A stretch of DNA of 64,000 nt, taken from NCBI RefSeq assembly GCF_002775205.1, contig NC_036445.1:23106953-23170952 (forward strand), given 5' to 3'. A model generated the notes under the pieces. It made no database searches and was not told the DNA's origin. It was given only the letters and a program-made list of their open reading frames with translations. Within the stretch, counting starts at the first letter, position 1. Each line of letters starts with the position of its first letter. Origin of the DNA: Xiphophorus maculatus (lineage: Eukaryota > Chordata > Actinopteri > Cyprinodontiformes > Poeciliidae). Made by a program: the position numbers and the translations under genes. Below, piece by piece: positions 1-11,767 of this stretch.

Positions 1-219
1 ATACCTGAATATGCTTTAATCTAGCCATTCCATAACTGTGTTATGGACACAGTTACCATAGCACAGGTGAACTCTGCTTACTAAGTGATTTATGAGACAA
101 AATGGTTGAAAAGGGTTTCATTTAGGAGTTACAGAATGGAGGGGACAAAAGACATGTTTTATGTTTTTATTTGTAGAAATGGGAAAAACATTCATCTTTT
201 TCCTTCTACTTCTACTTTC

Positions 220-249
220 AATGAGTGTGTACATTGAAACACACTCATT
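220..249. repeat. Short perfect inverted repeat
   Basis: Arms of 11 bp (220-230 and 239-249, core AATGAGTGTGT) pair perfectly across an 8-nt loop. One of several small fold-backs in this window. No transcript evidence can be seen. Confidence 0.6.
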
Positions 250-324
250 TGTGTTTTGTATCACATAAGAAACCAACAGGACATATGACAGTTTGTCAGA
301 ACTTTATAAGATACAAAAAGGTTA

Positions 325-356
325 ATATTGTATGAACACTTTTGCAAGGCATTGTC
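325..356 (+). mobile_element. Terminal fragment of a Tc1-like element
   Basis: The string around 329-354 (TATGAACACTTTTGCAAGGC) matches the terminal repeat of the Tc1-like family whose transposase relics recur at 17.1, 29.4, 45.8, 53.4 and 54.4 kb. No transposase sequence is next to it, so it is a solo terminal remnant. Identification is from memory of the family end sequence, not alignment. Confidence 0.4.
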
Positions 357-1084
357 AGAATCCCTTGTGTACATGTCTAACTCAGAAACTAAGCTTAATC
401 CAAAAACCAGCAGCGGAGGAATAATTCTTTCACTGTGAGATTATGAAGAACACATCGTTCTTCATGTGCCAGTAGGCATCAGATGTCCTGGTGGGTAACT
501 CCGTCCACAGAAACACAAGAATTGGGGAAATTCCATCATAACCCAGCTAAATGAAAACTGATTAGTTTATCATATGTGCTGATGTGTAAGCTTCACTGGA
601 TTTCCCCTTGGTACTGTTACAACAGCCTCTTTTGTGATCAAAGGTTATATGTGATCAAGTCTTTCATTAACACACTGCCAAGGTCATAGCTCTGTCATCC
701 TTACACACATCCTCTTATTCTGTTGGGTTCATATGTCATGTAGTTTACTGAAATAAAAAACATTTCAATGGGTCACACAACCCTTCTCAGGTAACATTAT
801 GCTCTTCTTGTTTTTGATTTGTTCTTATATCCCTGTTAGCTCCCTCATAGCATTATGCATCATGCTTAACAAAAGTAAATCTAATATGATGTGCTACATT
901 ACTCTCATTTGTTCTACAGTTTGGATTACAGAGCATATGTACAATTTATCTGAAACAGTTTTTTAAATGATCCCTTAAGTGTGCAACACACAGTTGGAAT
1001 GTAGATTGTCTTGCTCACAAATATCTTTTTCATTGTATTCACTGTTTTACTGTTGTCCCTAAGCCCCTTTGTAATTAACTTGGT

Positions 1085-1205
1085 GGTATGCTTGGGGTCA
1101 ATCCCCACTTTAAAGACCAAGTTGTTATTTGGGGAGGGAAGGCTACATTGAAGACCAATAGCCTCTGAACATGGGACACCTGCTCTACCACTACACCACG
1201 CAACA
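1085..1205 (-). mobile_element. tRNA-derived SINE fragment
   Basis: Read on the minus strand from 1205 down, the sequence opens with a tRNA-like A-box (GTGGTGTAGTGGTAGAGCAG) followed by CATGTTCAGAGGC, a head seen in teleost tRNA-derived SINEs. A degraded B-box-like segment (GGGGATTGACCCC) lies near 1095-1110. The body is short and there is no clear tail or target duplication, so it is an old, truncated copy. It does not fold as a complete functional tRNA. Confidence 0.5.
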
Positions 1206-3107
1206 CCAGGCATCCCTGTGATGCCATTTATTTTATTAATGGCATCACAATGCAGCAAAAATAATTTGATATGATGATGCAACAAGAAGTGGGTCATAAC
1301 AGGTTACATTTGCTCAGTTACATTTAAATACGTAGCTTTTTGAAAATTAATTACTTCTAGAAGTAGCTTTACTACATTGTACCTTTTACTTCTGAGTAAT
1401 ATTGTTATGAAATACATAGACACAAATGTCTCTGAAGTGAGACCTTTGTAAACAAGCTCATAGTTCTAATCTTATTTTCTCTCTTCTGAGCATATTGTGC
1501 TATTTGGGGGTCAAAGAAAATAGAAGTATGTTGAATTGTTCCAAAATATGAAGTGCAGTGGACATCTGCCTATTCGCAGATCAGTATCACCTATTCCTAT
1601 TCTCAACTGTTTCAGTAGAACATGACTCCAAATTATTCATGTTTTTTTTTTCATAGAGCTTATCTAAAATATTTGAAAGCAAATGCAATTTGGGAGCCTG
1701 AAATACTGTTATGCAATGCTACTTCACATGCTATTGGCTGCTGTTTTGCATACCAACTGCTAGATAAGGAGGATGGAGCTAAGTAAAGTATCATTATTTT
1801 TATTTGTAGTATTTAATATTTTTTAGTATGCAGGAAAATGAGTACAGAATCTTCCGTATTAGGAAACTATACTATTACTTATAAACTTTTAAGGAGAACA
1901 GTGAAAATAACTGTTTTTTTTGTCTTGTCCGTTTTAGGGCACCCTCTGGACTCCTGGTCTTGTGTGAAAATCTGTTCCCCCTGTGTCGGGAGCACGCACT
2001 GCAGCCAGAGAAATGGATCCGTTCATTTTCAAGGCGCTTTTGATCGATTTCTCCGAAAAACAACTCATATAGTCAAGTCAAGGTTGTAACTTTCAGTTTA
2101 ATCTGCAGTTGCTGTTTAAAAAATAAGCAATAACAAAATTGCAAAATAAATAAATAAATGAGGTCTTGTGTGGAGGTCTTCTTGCAGTGTTTGTGTATTT
2201 TAATCACCAAGAGAATCAGTTTTTTTCCTACTTTTGTCACTTAAGCCTGACAAAAAAAGTCAGTAAAAAAACACAGTTTTCCAACACATTGTGTGTATTC
2301 ATAATTTTTCATTGCTAATATTAATTAATTAAAATTATTTTACTGGCAAGTCTTTAACTGTGATTATTCCTCTCTTGATGTCCAACACCAATCCTTGATG
2401 AACAACAAATCCTGTAAGTTTGAAAACATTTTCTCCTTATTTGCCATAGTTACGACTGGGGAACCATATATGTTAGCTGCCTGAAATAATCCGTTCCGCC
2501 TAACCTCTGAAATGTTCAGGGTTCATTCACTGCATCCAACTACTGTAAGTGTTGTTTCAAATATTTTATATAGTAAAACATTGAGATTTGAAAATGTGTG
2601 TTTCTTTGTCGGAATTATGTGATTTAGTTTTACTTATGTCTGCTCAGCCTGCACATAATTCTATATTTATTTTTGACAACATAATTTTCACACATTATAT
2701 CAGATTAAACAGCAGAACCAACATATTCAAATGTAACCAGTTTTACAATAAATCTTTGTGGATACAACTAATATGTCTGTGTTGACAGGATTTCATTTGG
2801 GTTAGTCCTAAAGTCTTTGCAGGACACAATGTATAAACAGATCCTTCAACAAATTCTAGATATTTCAGTGAGACTTCTCACTTTCAGAAGGCCTTCAAAG
2901 GGAGGCTCCAACAAGGCATCCTAATTAGATGTCTGATAACTTATTTCAGTGTGGAGAGCCAGTTGTACTATTCACCTTTATGGTTGAGACACTAAATTGA
3001 GAGATTCAAATGTTGGCTTAACTCCTGAAAAACTACAACAATCCCCTCATTACTGCAGATGACAAAGGAATTCCTGATACTGAGAATCACATTTGTCCAT
3101 CTAAATA

Positions 3108-3275
3108 TCCATTCATCCATTTTCTGGACACCCTTGTCCCTTAAAGAGGTCGGGAGGGCTGCTGTTGCCTATCTAAAGCTAATGTTCCGGGTGAGAAGTG
3201 GGGTACACCCTGGACAGATCGCCACTCTGTTGCAGTGTCCATCTAACTATCACCCATGAATAGGACACACAAAAT
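3108..3275 (+). mobile_element. Dispersed LINE-tail-type repeat, copy 1
   Basis: The segment runs from CATTCATCCATTTTCTGGAC through GTCGGGAGGGC and ACACCCTGGACAGATCGCC. The same block recurs at 9406-9535 (same strand), 50140-50262 (opposite strand) and, shortened, at 5543-5625 (opposite strand). Fish genomes carry many copies of this block, which I take to be the 3' part of a non-LTR retrotransposon. The family assignment is uncertain, but the repetition itself is visible in the window. Confidence 0.6.
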
Positions 3276-5079
3276 ACACAAACTTCGTTAGGCAAAGAAA
3301 CATTTAAACGGGATAAAATGTTAACATGTTCAATGCTTCTTTTACTTTCTGAACGTCATAATTTTTTTACCAGTTGCTGCGGATCAAAAGTAATAGTTAA
3401 TGATATTTAATAATATATCTAAGATTGGAGTCATTTCAAATTACACTTCTCTTGCCTCAAAGATAAATAACTGGATTGCCACACACACCCACACAGAGAG
3501 AAATCAGCGGAGCCAAGACAAACATCTCACTCCTGCTGACATCACCACACAAGACTGAGGACGTCTCTGCACTGTTATCACGCTGTCAAACTGTCAAGAA
3601 GAGACAGAGGAAGACAGACAGGCAAGAGAGGAGAGATCAAGGGTGCTTCACGGACTGGGAGAGAAAAGCTATGACTTCTTCCTGAGATAAAAATGGCAAC
3701 AGCATGTGATCTTCAGAAGGCAGTCAAGTTATACTGGCTGTTTGATGTTTTTAACAATGAACAAGGCTGTGCTGATTACCAACTGGCTTCACAAAGCTCC
3801 TAAAAGATGCACCAATTACCGAGTACAATTATTTGAGGACATGTATTCAACATAGTATCAAAAGGGGCAAATCTCTAAAATTTTAAATCTGTTTCTATTT
3901 TTATCTAAAGTAATTCCTCTCACCCTGTTCATTAGAGCCACCTGTCAAATAGGTCAGTTTATTGCAGTACTTACAGTCCATTGATTAAGACCAAGATTAG
4001 TCAGATGATTTTTCAGTTCCTTAGTGTTTTTTGTATACGCTTAATAAAGTTTTCTTTCATAATCATAAAATGTCTGTTTGAATAACAATGCACCCTTGTA
4101 GTGTTGTGGTTAAGGTGTAAATCCTCACATACACACTTTATTGTCAAGAAAAGCCCAACTACATTCACAACAGTACCAAAAGAATTTTAGTTTTCCAGAG
4201 ACTTAGGCTTTCATATGATCAATATCAGGATTTCAGAACGTGCTAGAATTTTGACACATTAACAATGATCGCTTTAATTTTTAAGCTTTACAAGAACAGA
4301 TAGTACAGATACAGGTAATAAAATTATCTTTGGAATAGTTTTAAGATAATTTAAGATAGAATATTGCATTAGACCAACAACAAAAACATTTATATGTATG
4401 TGGACTTAATCAAAAGTGTGTTTAATACCTGCCTAACGGTTATTTTTTAAAGGTAGTTTTAACATGGCAAATGAACCTCTTTCTACTTTTTTTTAATTGA
4501 ATTTAAATGTACAGCCAGAAAATATCTTGCTAGAACTTTAAAGACTTTAAAAGCACCCAATGTCAGCCCCATTATTCTGGATTTATGAAATCTAAATTAC
4601 ATCCATGCTATTGGCATAGCAACACTATAATTATTAACAGGAACAAAGGCTTGAAAGCTGTAATTGATTATGTGTTTCACTGACAAGGTTAATGAAATAA
4701 ATGAAATTTTAATATTATTTTAATTTATTGAATAGGTTTGTATATAAGATGATGCCAGACATAAAATCCCCACCTAATTCTACTATAAACTGTTGAGCTG
4801 AAGAGAAGACAGCCTGGCAGCGAAAACAGGACTCTGCACAATCATGAGACATTGTGCAAAGAGGAGTGAAAAGCCCTGTATCCTCCAATTTTTACCAATG
4901 CTACTAATAAATGTGGCAGATACTATGTGCCTATAAAACAGTACAGGGCATACAAATATAGGAAAGCATTTCAGGAGCTTCCCCTCACCTCACTATTAGA
5001 AACACTTAAAATAAAGCAGTAAAGTAGAGGTGAGTCTTGGAAAGCCCTTTAAAGCATGTACTATAATACTGAGCAACTG

Positions 5080-5118
5080 CATCTAAGGCAATCAAAGTAT
5101 CTTTGATTGCCTTAGATG
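5080..5118. repeat. Perfect 18-bp inverted repeat, 3-nt loop
   Basis: Left arm 5080-5097 (CATCTAAGGCAATCAAAG), loop TAT, right arm 5101-5118 is its exact reverse complement. A perfect 18/18 stem with a 3-nt loop is unexpected by chance and has no transposon end structure around it. Confidence 0.85.
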
Positions 5119-5542
5119 AACCTAAAGTGAGAATAAAAATGCTTTCAACATTTGCTTTGAAAGTCTCAAAGGGAACCATCCATTCAAATAACACTGAGAT
5201 TCCACTGCACCATCTGCAATGATGCCATGGATTCTTTTTTTGTACCGAGATTCTAAAGCTCACAATGAGTTGAGGAGACATCATCATAATGAAAAAACAA
5301 AGACTACAGTATAGGGAAAACACGAGTAAGTCACCGGCCAATATTGTCATTGTAAAATTCAACAATAATATTGTAGTTGCATGTTTTCCCAACAAGACTC
5401 CTGTTTCTAAGGTTTTTAAAGTGAACACATTTGCAAGTGTCCAGCTTAATTATCATTGGATCATTGTAGCCCAACAATAGTTGAAATGCCTGAAGAATGT
5501 ATAAAACAAACTAATATTAGTCATAACTAAATTAAATGAAAC

Positions 5543-5625
5543 TTGTCCAGGGCTTACCCTGCCTCTTGTAGGGCACATCCACCATGACCCACTACTGATA
5601 AGTAGATATAAAAAAATGGATGGAT
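5543..5625 (-). mobile_element. Dispersed LINE-tail-type repeat, shortened copy
   Basis: CTTGTCCAGGGCTTACCCTG at the left and AAAAATGGATGGAT at the right mark the two ends of the family also seen at 3108, 9406 and 50140. The middle is deleted, so only about 80 bp remain. Confidence 0.5.
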
Positions 5626-7739
5626 TGCTTTATGAAAAGGGGATCTAAATTATACCTTTCTTTTAAAGCTAATGAAAGACAAAACTTGTATTTTTGAAGT
5701 AGTTTCACCTATAAAGTGGTCTGCGGTCAGTTATTCACACTATTTCAGAGGTGAGGTTAAGGCTTCAAGCAGTGTCTCTGCAACCTGCAAGGGCAATCTT
5801 AATGAATAGTGAGATACATGATAAATGTGACCATATGGTGGAGCCGGCTGGTCAAGACAGGGGTGCTAGCAAGCTCAGTTAAACAGATACACACACACAA
5901 AAAAGGTACACACATTGTAGCTTTGCTCACTCTTCCGATAGGGACACGCAGTCATCAAACTTTGAATATCTAAAAACAGCAGCAGGTAGAGGTTAATGGC
6001 CCCCGGGTCATTTAGACACTGTAATGGACAACTGTGAAATCACAGCTGCACTTCCTGTCAGAAAGTTCCACGGGCATTTAAACGAGGGCTCGAACTGATT
6101 CGACGTTGGCCAGACTGTCACTTAACAGCAGTGACTTTTTAATTCAAAAAAACTACACTTGCCTTGCTCATGAATGTAAAAAGTCTTCCTAATTTATATT
6201 TGTCTCCCTGTTATCTCACAGCAGATGAAGCCATATGTTGTCTGTCGTCTTCCTGCCTCCTCATCCTCTGCTGCGTGCAAAGTTCCTATCTATTATTGCT
6301 ATTCAACACACACACTCCATATGTTGTGGCGACAGAAACACGCAGAGTATCACTAACTAGCCTGGAGACACACCCACGCAAACTTTATGCGTATTTACAC
6401 GCTGATAGCTGTGACTAAAACACACAGCAAACGAGGCATTGTTCTCCTTCCACAGCAGATGCTATCATTCTCTAATTGGCTAAGAAAAAAACAAAGGAAG
6501 AGCCTTGGATGCCCCACCACAGCTATGTTTTTTCAGTCTACAGGGATGCCCTCTGTTGTGGTGAGGCACATAAAGTGGTCCTTGGATATAGCTGACCTTT
6601 CTGCTGTATAAAGAAGGCCAGATCTTGATTACACGGCACAGTTTCAGGGCCTGTAATGAATCAGTAAGGAGAAAGCGGACTTCAGTTCACCGCAGTATTG
6701 AAATACAATATAAAAAAAGAGAACAGAATGACCTGTAAAGGCTTCCTGGATTCTATGTAAAAAAGATTGTTTTCAGGCTAGTGTAATACCATGTTTAGTT
6801 GAGCCATCTATGTCCCTCGTGAAATATATTCCTTGAAAATCAGCCTCAAACAAAAGTTAATGACACCGCTCCTCCCTTTGCACCTTCACACTGTAGTTGA
6901 TGGGCAATAAGCCCTCACAGCCTACGATTCGCAGCTGTCAAACATCCCCTGTGCCTGGAAACGGAGAGTGAGAAATCTAAGTGTAGGTGTAATTTGTGCT
7001 GGCGCGGTTTAGTTCAGCAGTGTGAAACAACTCTAAGACAGCAGTGTGATATATGATCCTACCACAGGCATCATTGATCTTAACTTTAACTGCAGTGGCG
7101 CGGTGGTACTTGATGGCGTGTTATATTGCAGAGAAAGGGACTGTAGAGGGTATATGCGCTGACCTCGCCATCCATACGTATCTCAGTGGTGATTAATAAC
7201 GGGCGACACACAACAGACATAATTGAGTTTACACCGTCTGTTTAGTGTGCCTGATAATTTTATAATGTTCTAAAGTTTTACAGGCCATATGTATCAGAGT
7301 CCAACTTTGAGTTAATCTCTGACGAATTAATCTGATAAGCCTTACAGTATCTAATTGACATACTTTGGTTTCTTTGTACACCTGTTTTGTCTCATTTGAT
7401 TCATTCAAACGAGACAAAACAGCACCCTCTCCTGGTAGAAAATGCTCATGACAACCTTCTTCTGACATGACAGTCTTGGCTCCCTAAGTCTAAACTTACT
7501 GGCAGCAGACATTTACAGACAGATAACACCTTAGTGTTGAAAGTAGGCGACTGTTGCTTCAAAATCCGCACCCTTTCCCCAACAAAAGTTTTCTAAGTTG
7601 ATAAGGGCCAACTCACTCAATAGTGCTTGAGTTTTTCAGGTCCGCCAACATGTAATTACAGGGGCGCAAACATAAATAATTCATGCCACACTTTAGCACA
7701 AAAACATGACAATCAACAGTCGAACTGCACCTTCAGTCA

Positions 7740-8330
7740 TCTTTAATTCAGCATCCGCTGATTGCTTTACAACCACTCTTTCTGCCACTCAGGCTGATTG
7801 CATGATGCTTATTATGCATCTACTAAAAACGTGTCTGACTCTGAACGTTGCGTGTCCACACAATTAATAATTAAATCCTTTCCCCTTATTCTCATAAAGA
7901 AGAGGGCAATTTATCTCCATGGCTCTGAATGGTTGCTAATTTCAATTCGGGATTTGTTTGCGTTCCAGTGGCTGTGGCTTGTGGCTTAATGTAAAAACTA
8001 ATTAGATTTTTTTCAAGTGACCATTATTTCTGTAATATATTGTCATAGAGCTCACTCTTGAAAACATATCCCAAGTGCTCCTAACAAGCACTTAATTTAG
8101 GCTCTGAACAAGTACATGCATTAAAGCTGATTTATTTGCATACATTATGTAGGTCTGTTTAGTATGTTAATGCTTAGAACGTTATGGCTTTAATTGTTCA
8201 TCAAATGTTCTAATTGGGACTTTGTTAATTGGTTACACTGATGCTTTGACACTTGATTGGCCCTCTGGCAGTTCTCATTTGTTGTTCTCAGAACAAAACT
8301 GTCTACAGGAGTTTTGACTGAAGACAAGCA
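7740..8330. promoter_or_regulatory. Candidate conserved non-coding element
   Basis: No ORF and no repeat signature. The stretch is dense in homeodomain-type cores (TTAATAATTAAAT near 7865, AACTAATTAG near 7998, TTAATTGGTTA near 8226), has TGATTGCATGATG near 7794 and TTTATTTGCAT near 8130, and mixes A/T-rich cores with non-repetitive sequence. That texture is typical of vertebrate developmental enhancers. This is inference from composition; no alignment was possible. Confidence 0.3.
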
Positions 8331-9273
8331 GAGATGCAGAACTGATTCATTTTAATCAAATTCACTGTGTATTTTTAGAGCAACAGATTTCTTGTTTTAT
8401 TTACCTTCACGAAAACAATGAAATTTATGTATGAAGACATAATGTGTGCAATTGGATTTGTACAGGACTGTAAAACTGTGGTTCTATCAATGTACCACTA
8501 GCTGTCCTGCACAATGTGTTATTTAATACAAGAAAATAACTGTTCATTACCAACACCATATTAGGAGGTGAGTCAGTGAACACAACAGACAACTACATAC
8601 AAAATCTCAGAGTGAAGTTTTAAAGGAAGAACGCAAGTCAGGTTTGAAAACGTAAACCATGAAATACTAACTAAAACGAATAGCTCCATCAGAGTGAAGT
8701 AGGATTAGGAATATAATAACACAGAGCAAAATATAAATTCCAGTCCTGAAATATAAGCTCTGTTTAAAACAAGACAAACTCAGCTCTACAATAAACTTGT
8801 AGAATCTAAATGATTACCACAAATATCAAAACATACTTTCACCAACCATGTAGTTCAACTTAGCTTTGGTTCCTTACCTTATTCACACACAGGAATAAAC
8901 ATGGCATTGGGTAACCTCCTGTCCAGCATCAAATCACTTTTTGCATCATTTGAGCCTTATGATCTTGTGAATCTAATGTTTATTCCACTCCAGCCTGTGA
9001 ACTCAGCCTCTCCAGGTCCACTTTGCTTGTTGCATCCACAAACTTTAAGCCATCTATGACCAAGGTGTCTCCGTCCTCCTGTATGTCTGCCTGACCCTCC
9101 TGCAGAATGCATCAGAAAAACAACATAGGCACAATAGACCATGTACAGCGGGTATATTATGCCTCAGCAAATAAAATAATGAGGTCATTTCTACAGCCAT
9201 GATGCTGACCCGCAATGCATCAGCAGTAATCATTTGCATACAGGTCTGTGTAAAGTCAAGTCATTGGATAAGT

Positions 9274-9350
9274 ACAGTCATGGCCAAAGTTTTGAGAATG
9301 ACATATTTAGTCTAACAAAACATATTTTTATGTTTCTGTGATTGTCCTGG
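9274..9350 (+). mobile_element. Fragment of a DNA-transposon end
   Basis: ACAGTCATGGCCAAAGTTTTGAGAATGACAT is split across 9275-9305 and resembles a terminal repeat found in many fish genomes (Tc1/mariner-type). No partner end is visible nearby, because the LINE-tail repeat at 9406 interrupts what follows. Confidence 0.4.
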
Positions 9351-9405
9351 AATATCAATGTTCTCATCCTGAGTAAAAAAAAAAAAAAAGAAACATAAAA
9401 TATTG

Positions 9406-9535
9406 TCCATCCACCCATCCGTTTTCTTACACTCTTGTCCCTAGTGGGGTCGGGAGGTGCTGGTGCCTATGTCCAGCTAACGTTCCGGGCGAGAGGTGGG
9501 ATACACCCTGGACAGGTTGCCAGTCTGTCGCAGCA
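9406..9535 (+). mobile_element. Dispersed LINE-tail-type repeat, copy 2
   Basis: CCATCCACCCATCCGTTTTC, GTGGGGTCGGGAGGTGC, AACGTTCCGGGCGAGAGGTG and TACACCCTGGACAGGTTGCC follow in the same order as in the copy at 3108-3275. This is the best preserved copy on the + strand. A 15-A run precedes it at about 9375-9389. Confidence 0.65.
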
Positions 9536-9625
9536 CAAAGTATTGTTTGTTACCATTTTGTTCCTGGATAACTGGGAGAAGATAGTCTTTGATTATTTTT
9601 GATCCCATCCTTTATAGCTCTTGTG

Positions 9626-9656
9626 ATTCAACTCACACAACTTGTGTGAGTTGAAT
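9626..9656. repeat. Perfect 15-bp inverted repeat, 1-nt loop
   Basis: ATTCAACTCACACAA (9626-9640), a single C, then its exact reverse complement (9642-9656). Direct echoes of the arm (CTTGTGTGACTTGTGTGGGC) continue to about 9683, which suggests repeated local copying. Confidence 0.8.
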
Positions 9657-10270
9657 TGAAACTTGTGTGACTTGTGTGGGCTTATGTGGGCCCCCTACAT
9701 GATTCCTCGTAGCCTTCAACTCTTCTTTAGATATTCCTATTCCAGACTGTCCCAGACTGTTTGTAGAGGGCTTCATTAGATGAAATAGCTTCACCCCATG
9801 AACTTCATGTAGTATTTCAGTCTGTCCGATGTTGTTCTTGAAGAGAAAAGTGTTATTGTGCTGCCCTGTCTGATACCAGGCAAGGGTCCAAAACGTTCCA
9901 CCTCACAGTGTGTGCATAAACAGTCATTTTAAGCAACGCATTTTGAAGTAATCATTCTACTTTCCTAATTCATTCACAATATGTGGTCTGTTCCTTGTTA
10001 CAAGGAAAAAAAGCAAAGGGTAGGCCATTTTGTGCCAATTTTAAAGGGGGACATATTAAGTACCGTATTTTCCGCACTATAAGGCGCACCTAAAAACCTT
10101 AAATTTTCTCAAAAGCCGAGAGTGCGCCTTATAATGCGGTGCACCTTATATATGGACCAATATTGAGCCACAACAGGTCTCGCAACTACGGTAAGCAGCT
10201 GCCGACTTCATTTTCTCCCGTAGAAGAAGAAGCGCGCGGTGCACGCTGGGTTTTGTGTAAAGACCCCAAA

Positions 10271-10525
10271 ATGGCTCCTATTAAGAGACACGCTTACGAC
10301 GCAGAGTTTAAGCTCAAGGCGATCAGTCATGCAGTAGAACACGGAAATAGAGCAGCAGCGAGAGAATTTAACATGAACGAATCAATGGTGCGGAAGTGGA
10401 TATATATTGTGATTGCACTAACGTTTGTTTACCGTAACAGTATCAGACTGTTTTTTACGTGTTTATTGAATCGAGGAAAAGTTCCCCTCCACTATATGTT
10501 ATACCTTGCTGTTGTTAAAAGATAA
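10271..10525 (+). pseudogene. Pogo-like transposase N-terminus, truncated
   Basis: The frame begins MAPIKRHAYDAEFKLKAI and continues through EHGNRAAAREFNMNESMVRKW. This is the Brinker/CENP-B-type helix-turn-helix that opens many pogo-family transposases in fish. After the RKW motif (about residue 43) the translation turns into unrelated hydrophobic sequence and stops at 10525, so the second DNA-binding half and the DDE catalytic domain are gone. A longer reading starting at 10139 has no family support upstream of 10271. I call it a transposon relic, not a host gene. Confidence 0.65.
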
Positions 10526-10697
10526 ACTGTGTCACGAAAATAACACGTCACTTACTTTACCTCAGGGAAAATAATAAAACAGTTGTTTATTCATTTTGGG
10601 AATGAACGGAGTTTTCAGAACGCTGGTTTGTAATCTATTAATAAAGTTTGACTGACCTATCTGACTATTTTGTTGACATTCCCTTTAGCGCAGTTCC

Positions 10698-10937
10698 ATC
10701 TAATGCACGTGTCAAACTCCAGTCCTCAAGGGCCGCTGTCCTGCAACTTTTAGATGTGCCTCTGCTGCACCACACCTGAATAGAATAATTAGGTCATTAG
10801 CAAGGCTGTGGAGAACTGATCTACACAAGGAGGAGGTAATTAAGCCATTTCCTTCCAGCATTTCGTACCTGTGGCACATCTAAAAACTGCAGGACAGTGG
10901 CCCTCGAGGACTGGAGTTTGACACCCCTGATCTAATG
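10698..10937. mobile_element. Nested hAT-type MITE with 8-bp target duplication
   Basis: The element itself is 10706-10929 (224 bp). Its ends are long imperfect inverted repeats: GTGTCAAACTCCAGTCCTCA from 10710 and the matching TGAGGACTGGAGTTTGACAC-type end at 10905-10924. The 8 bp ATCTAATG occurs at 10698-10705 and again at 10930-10937, immediately outside the element. An 8-bp duplication and CA...TG ends fit the hAT superfamily. It sits inside the pogo-like element, so it inserted later. Confidence 0.8.
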
Positions 10938-11767
10938 GATGCATAACGTAACCCCAGCCTCTACTGTAGCGTCTATTCTATGCGCCTTATAATGCGGTGC
11001 GCCTTATATATGAAAAAAGTTTTAAAATAGGCCATTCATTGAAGGTGCGCCTTATAATGCGCACCTATTTTCCGCCTTCTAGTGCGGAAAATACGGTAAT
11101 ATCAACATTTTGCACATTACACTATGTCATTCAATCATCAAAACACACCTGGAATGTTGCTTTGAATCTTTCATGCATGTTTGAGAAATCCTGGAATCTC
11201 CTATGATAGCCATTCAGGGTGCCTAAACACTTGCTAAACAATTTACCCAAAGCTCTTCCTGGGAGCTGTAGTCTCCAGCCGAGATTCTGCCCCAAAGAGG
11301 ATCCATGCTCCGCACCTCCCCAACACAGCTCCACCAGACTAGAGGCAACAGCATTTAGCAAACACTTGGTGGAACTAAACATCTGCTGAGCTCATCATGG
11401 AAACTACTTCTCAGTGCAGAACTCCTCTGAATGTTGTAAACGACTTAGTAGAGAAATGTTATTGTGATTACTTCCTGAAGGGGGAGTGTCAAAAGAGCAG
11501 GAGCTTCTTACAGAGATAAAGATCCAATTTCAGGACGCTAAACTTGAAAGTATTTTTTTTTAATGAATTTTACCTAATTTTTTTTCATCCTATCTCTTTG
11601 TATAGCAAACCATAAGTAACGTGTGAAGGACGTAGGGATAACTTAATCTCAAAACTTTGCAATAGTTAACTGCTGGAGCACTAAATACTTGGGCTACAGA
11701 CTGGAATCAAAGATAAAATAGAAATAGACCCAATGTAGACTTAAATTAACTACTGCACTTAATATTA

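Larger units (their letters stand above)
1..3107. other. Gene-free left flank
   Basis: AT-rich DNA with no reading frame that looks like a conserved protein and no convincing splice-paired exon. The short ORFs here are random. Identifiable content is a small hairpin at 220-249, the end of a Tc1-like element near 329-354 and a SINE at 1085-1205. The rest, including 1210-3107, shows nothing I can name. Confidence 0.6.
3276..7739. other. Gene-free stretch
   Basis: No coding exon recognised. It contains a perfect 18-bp hairpin (5080-5118) and a minus-strand LINE-tail fragment (5543-5625). The part from about 5990 to 7500 has higher complexity and fewer A/T runs than its surroundings and may hold conserved non-coding DNA, but no specific element can be named. 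Confidence 0.5.
10062..11098 (+). mobile_element. Pogo-like DNA element, internally deleted
   Basis: The ends are inverted repeats: CCGTATTTTCCGCACTATAA at 10063 and, reversed, AGTGCGGAAAATACGG ending at 11096, flanked by TA on each side as expected for Tc1/mariner/pogo insertion. Subterminal blocks with the core GCGCCTTATAATGCGGTG occur near 10125, 10982 and 11047. Inside lies the start of a transposase-like frame (10271) with a helix-turn-helix N-terminus, then a deletion, then a nested MITE (10706-10929). It is non-autonomous, because the catalytic region is absent. Confidence 0.75.

Noticed and set aside
1085-1205. A functional tRNA gene
   Set aside because: Only an A-box-like head and a weak B box are present, with no complete cloverleaf; it fits a SINE.
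10139-10525. A 128-residue host gene
   Set aside because: It lies entirely inside a transposon with inverted repeats, and the conserved part is a truncated transposase N-terminus.
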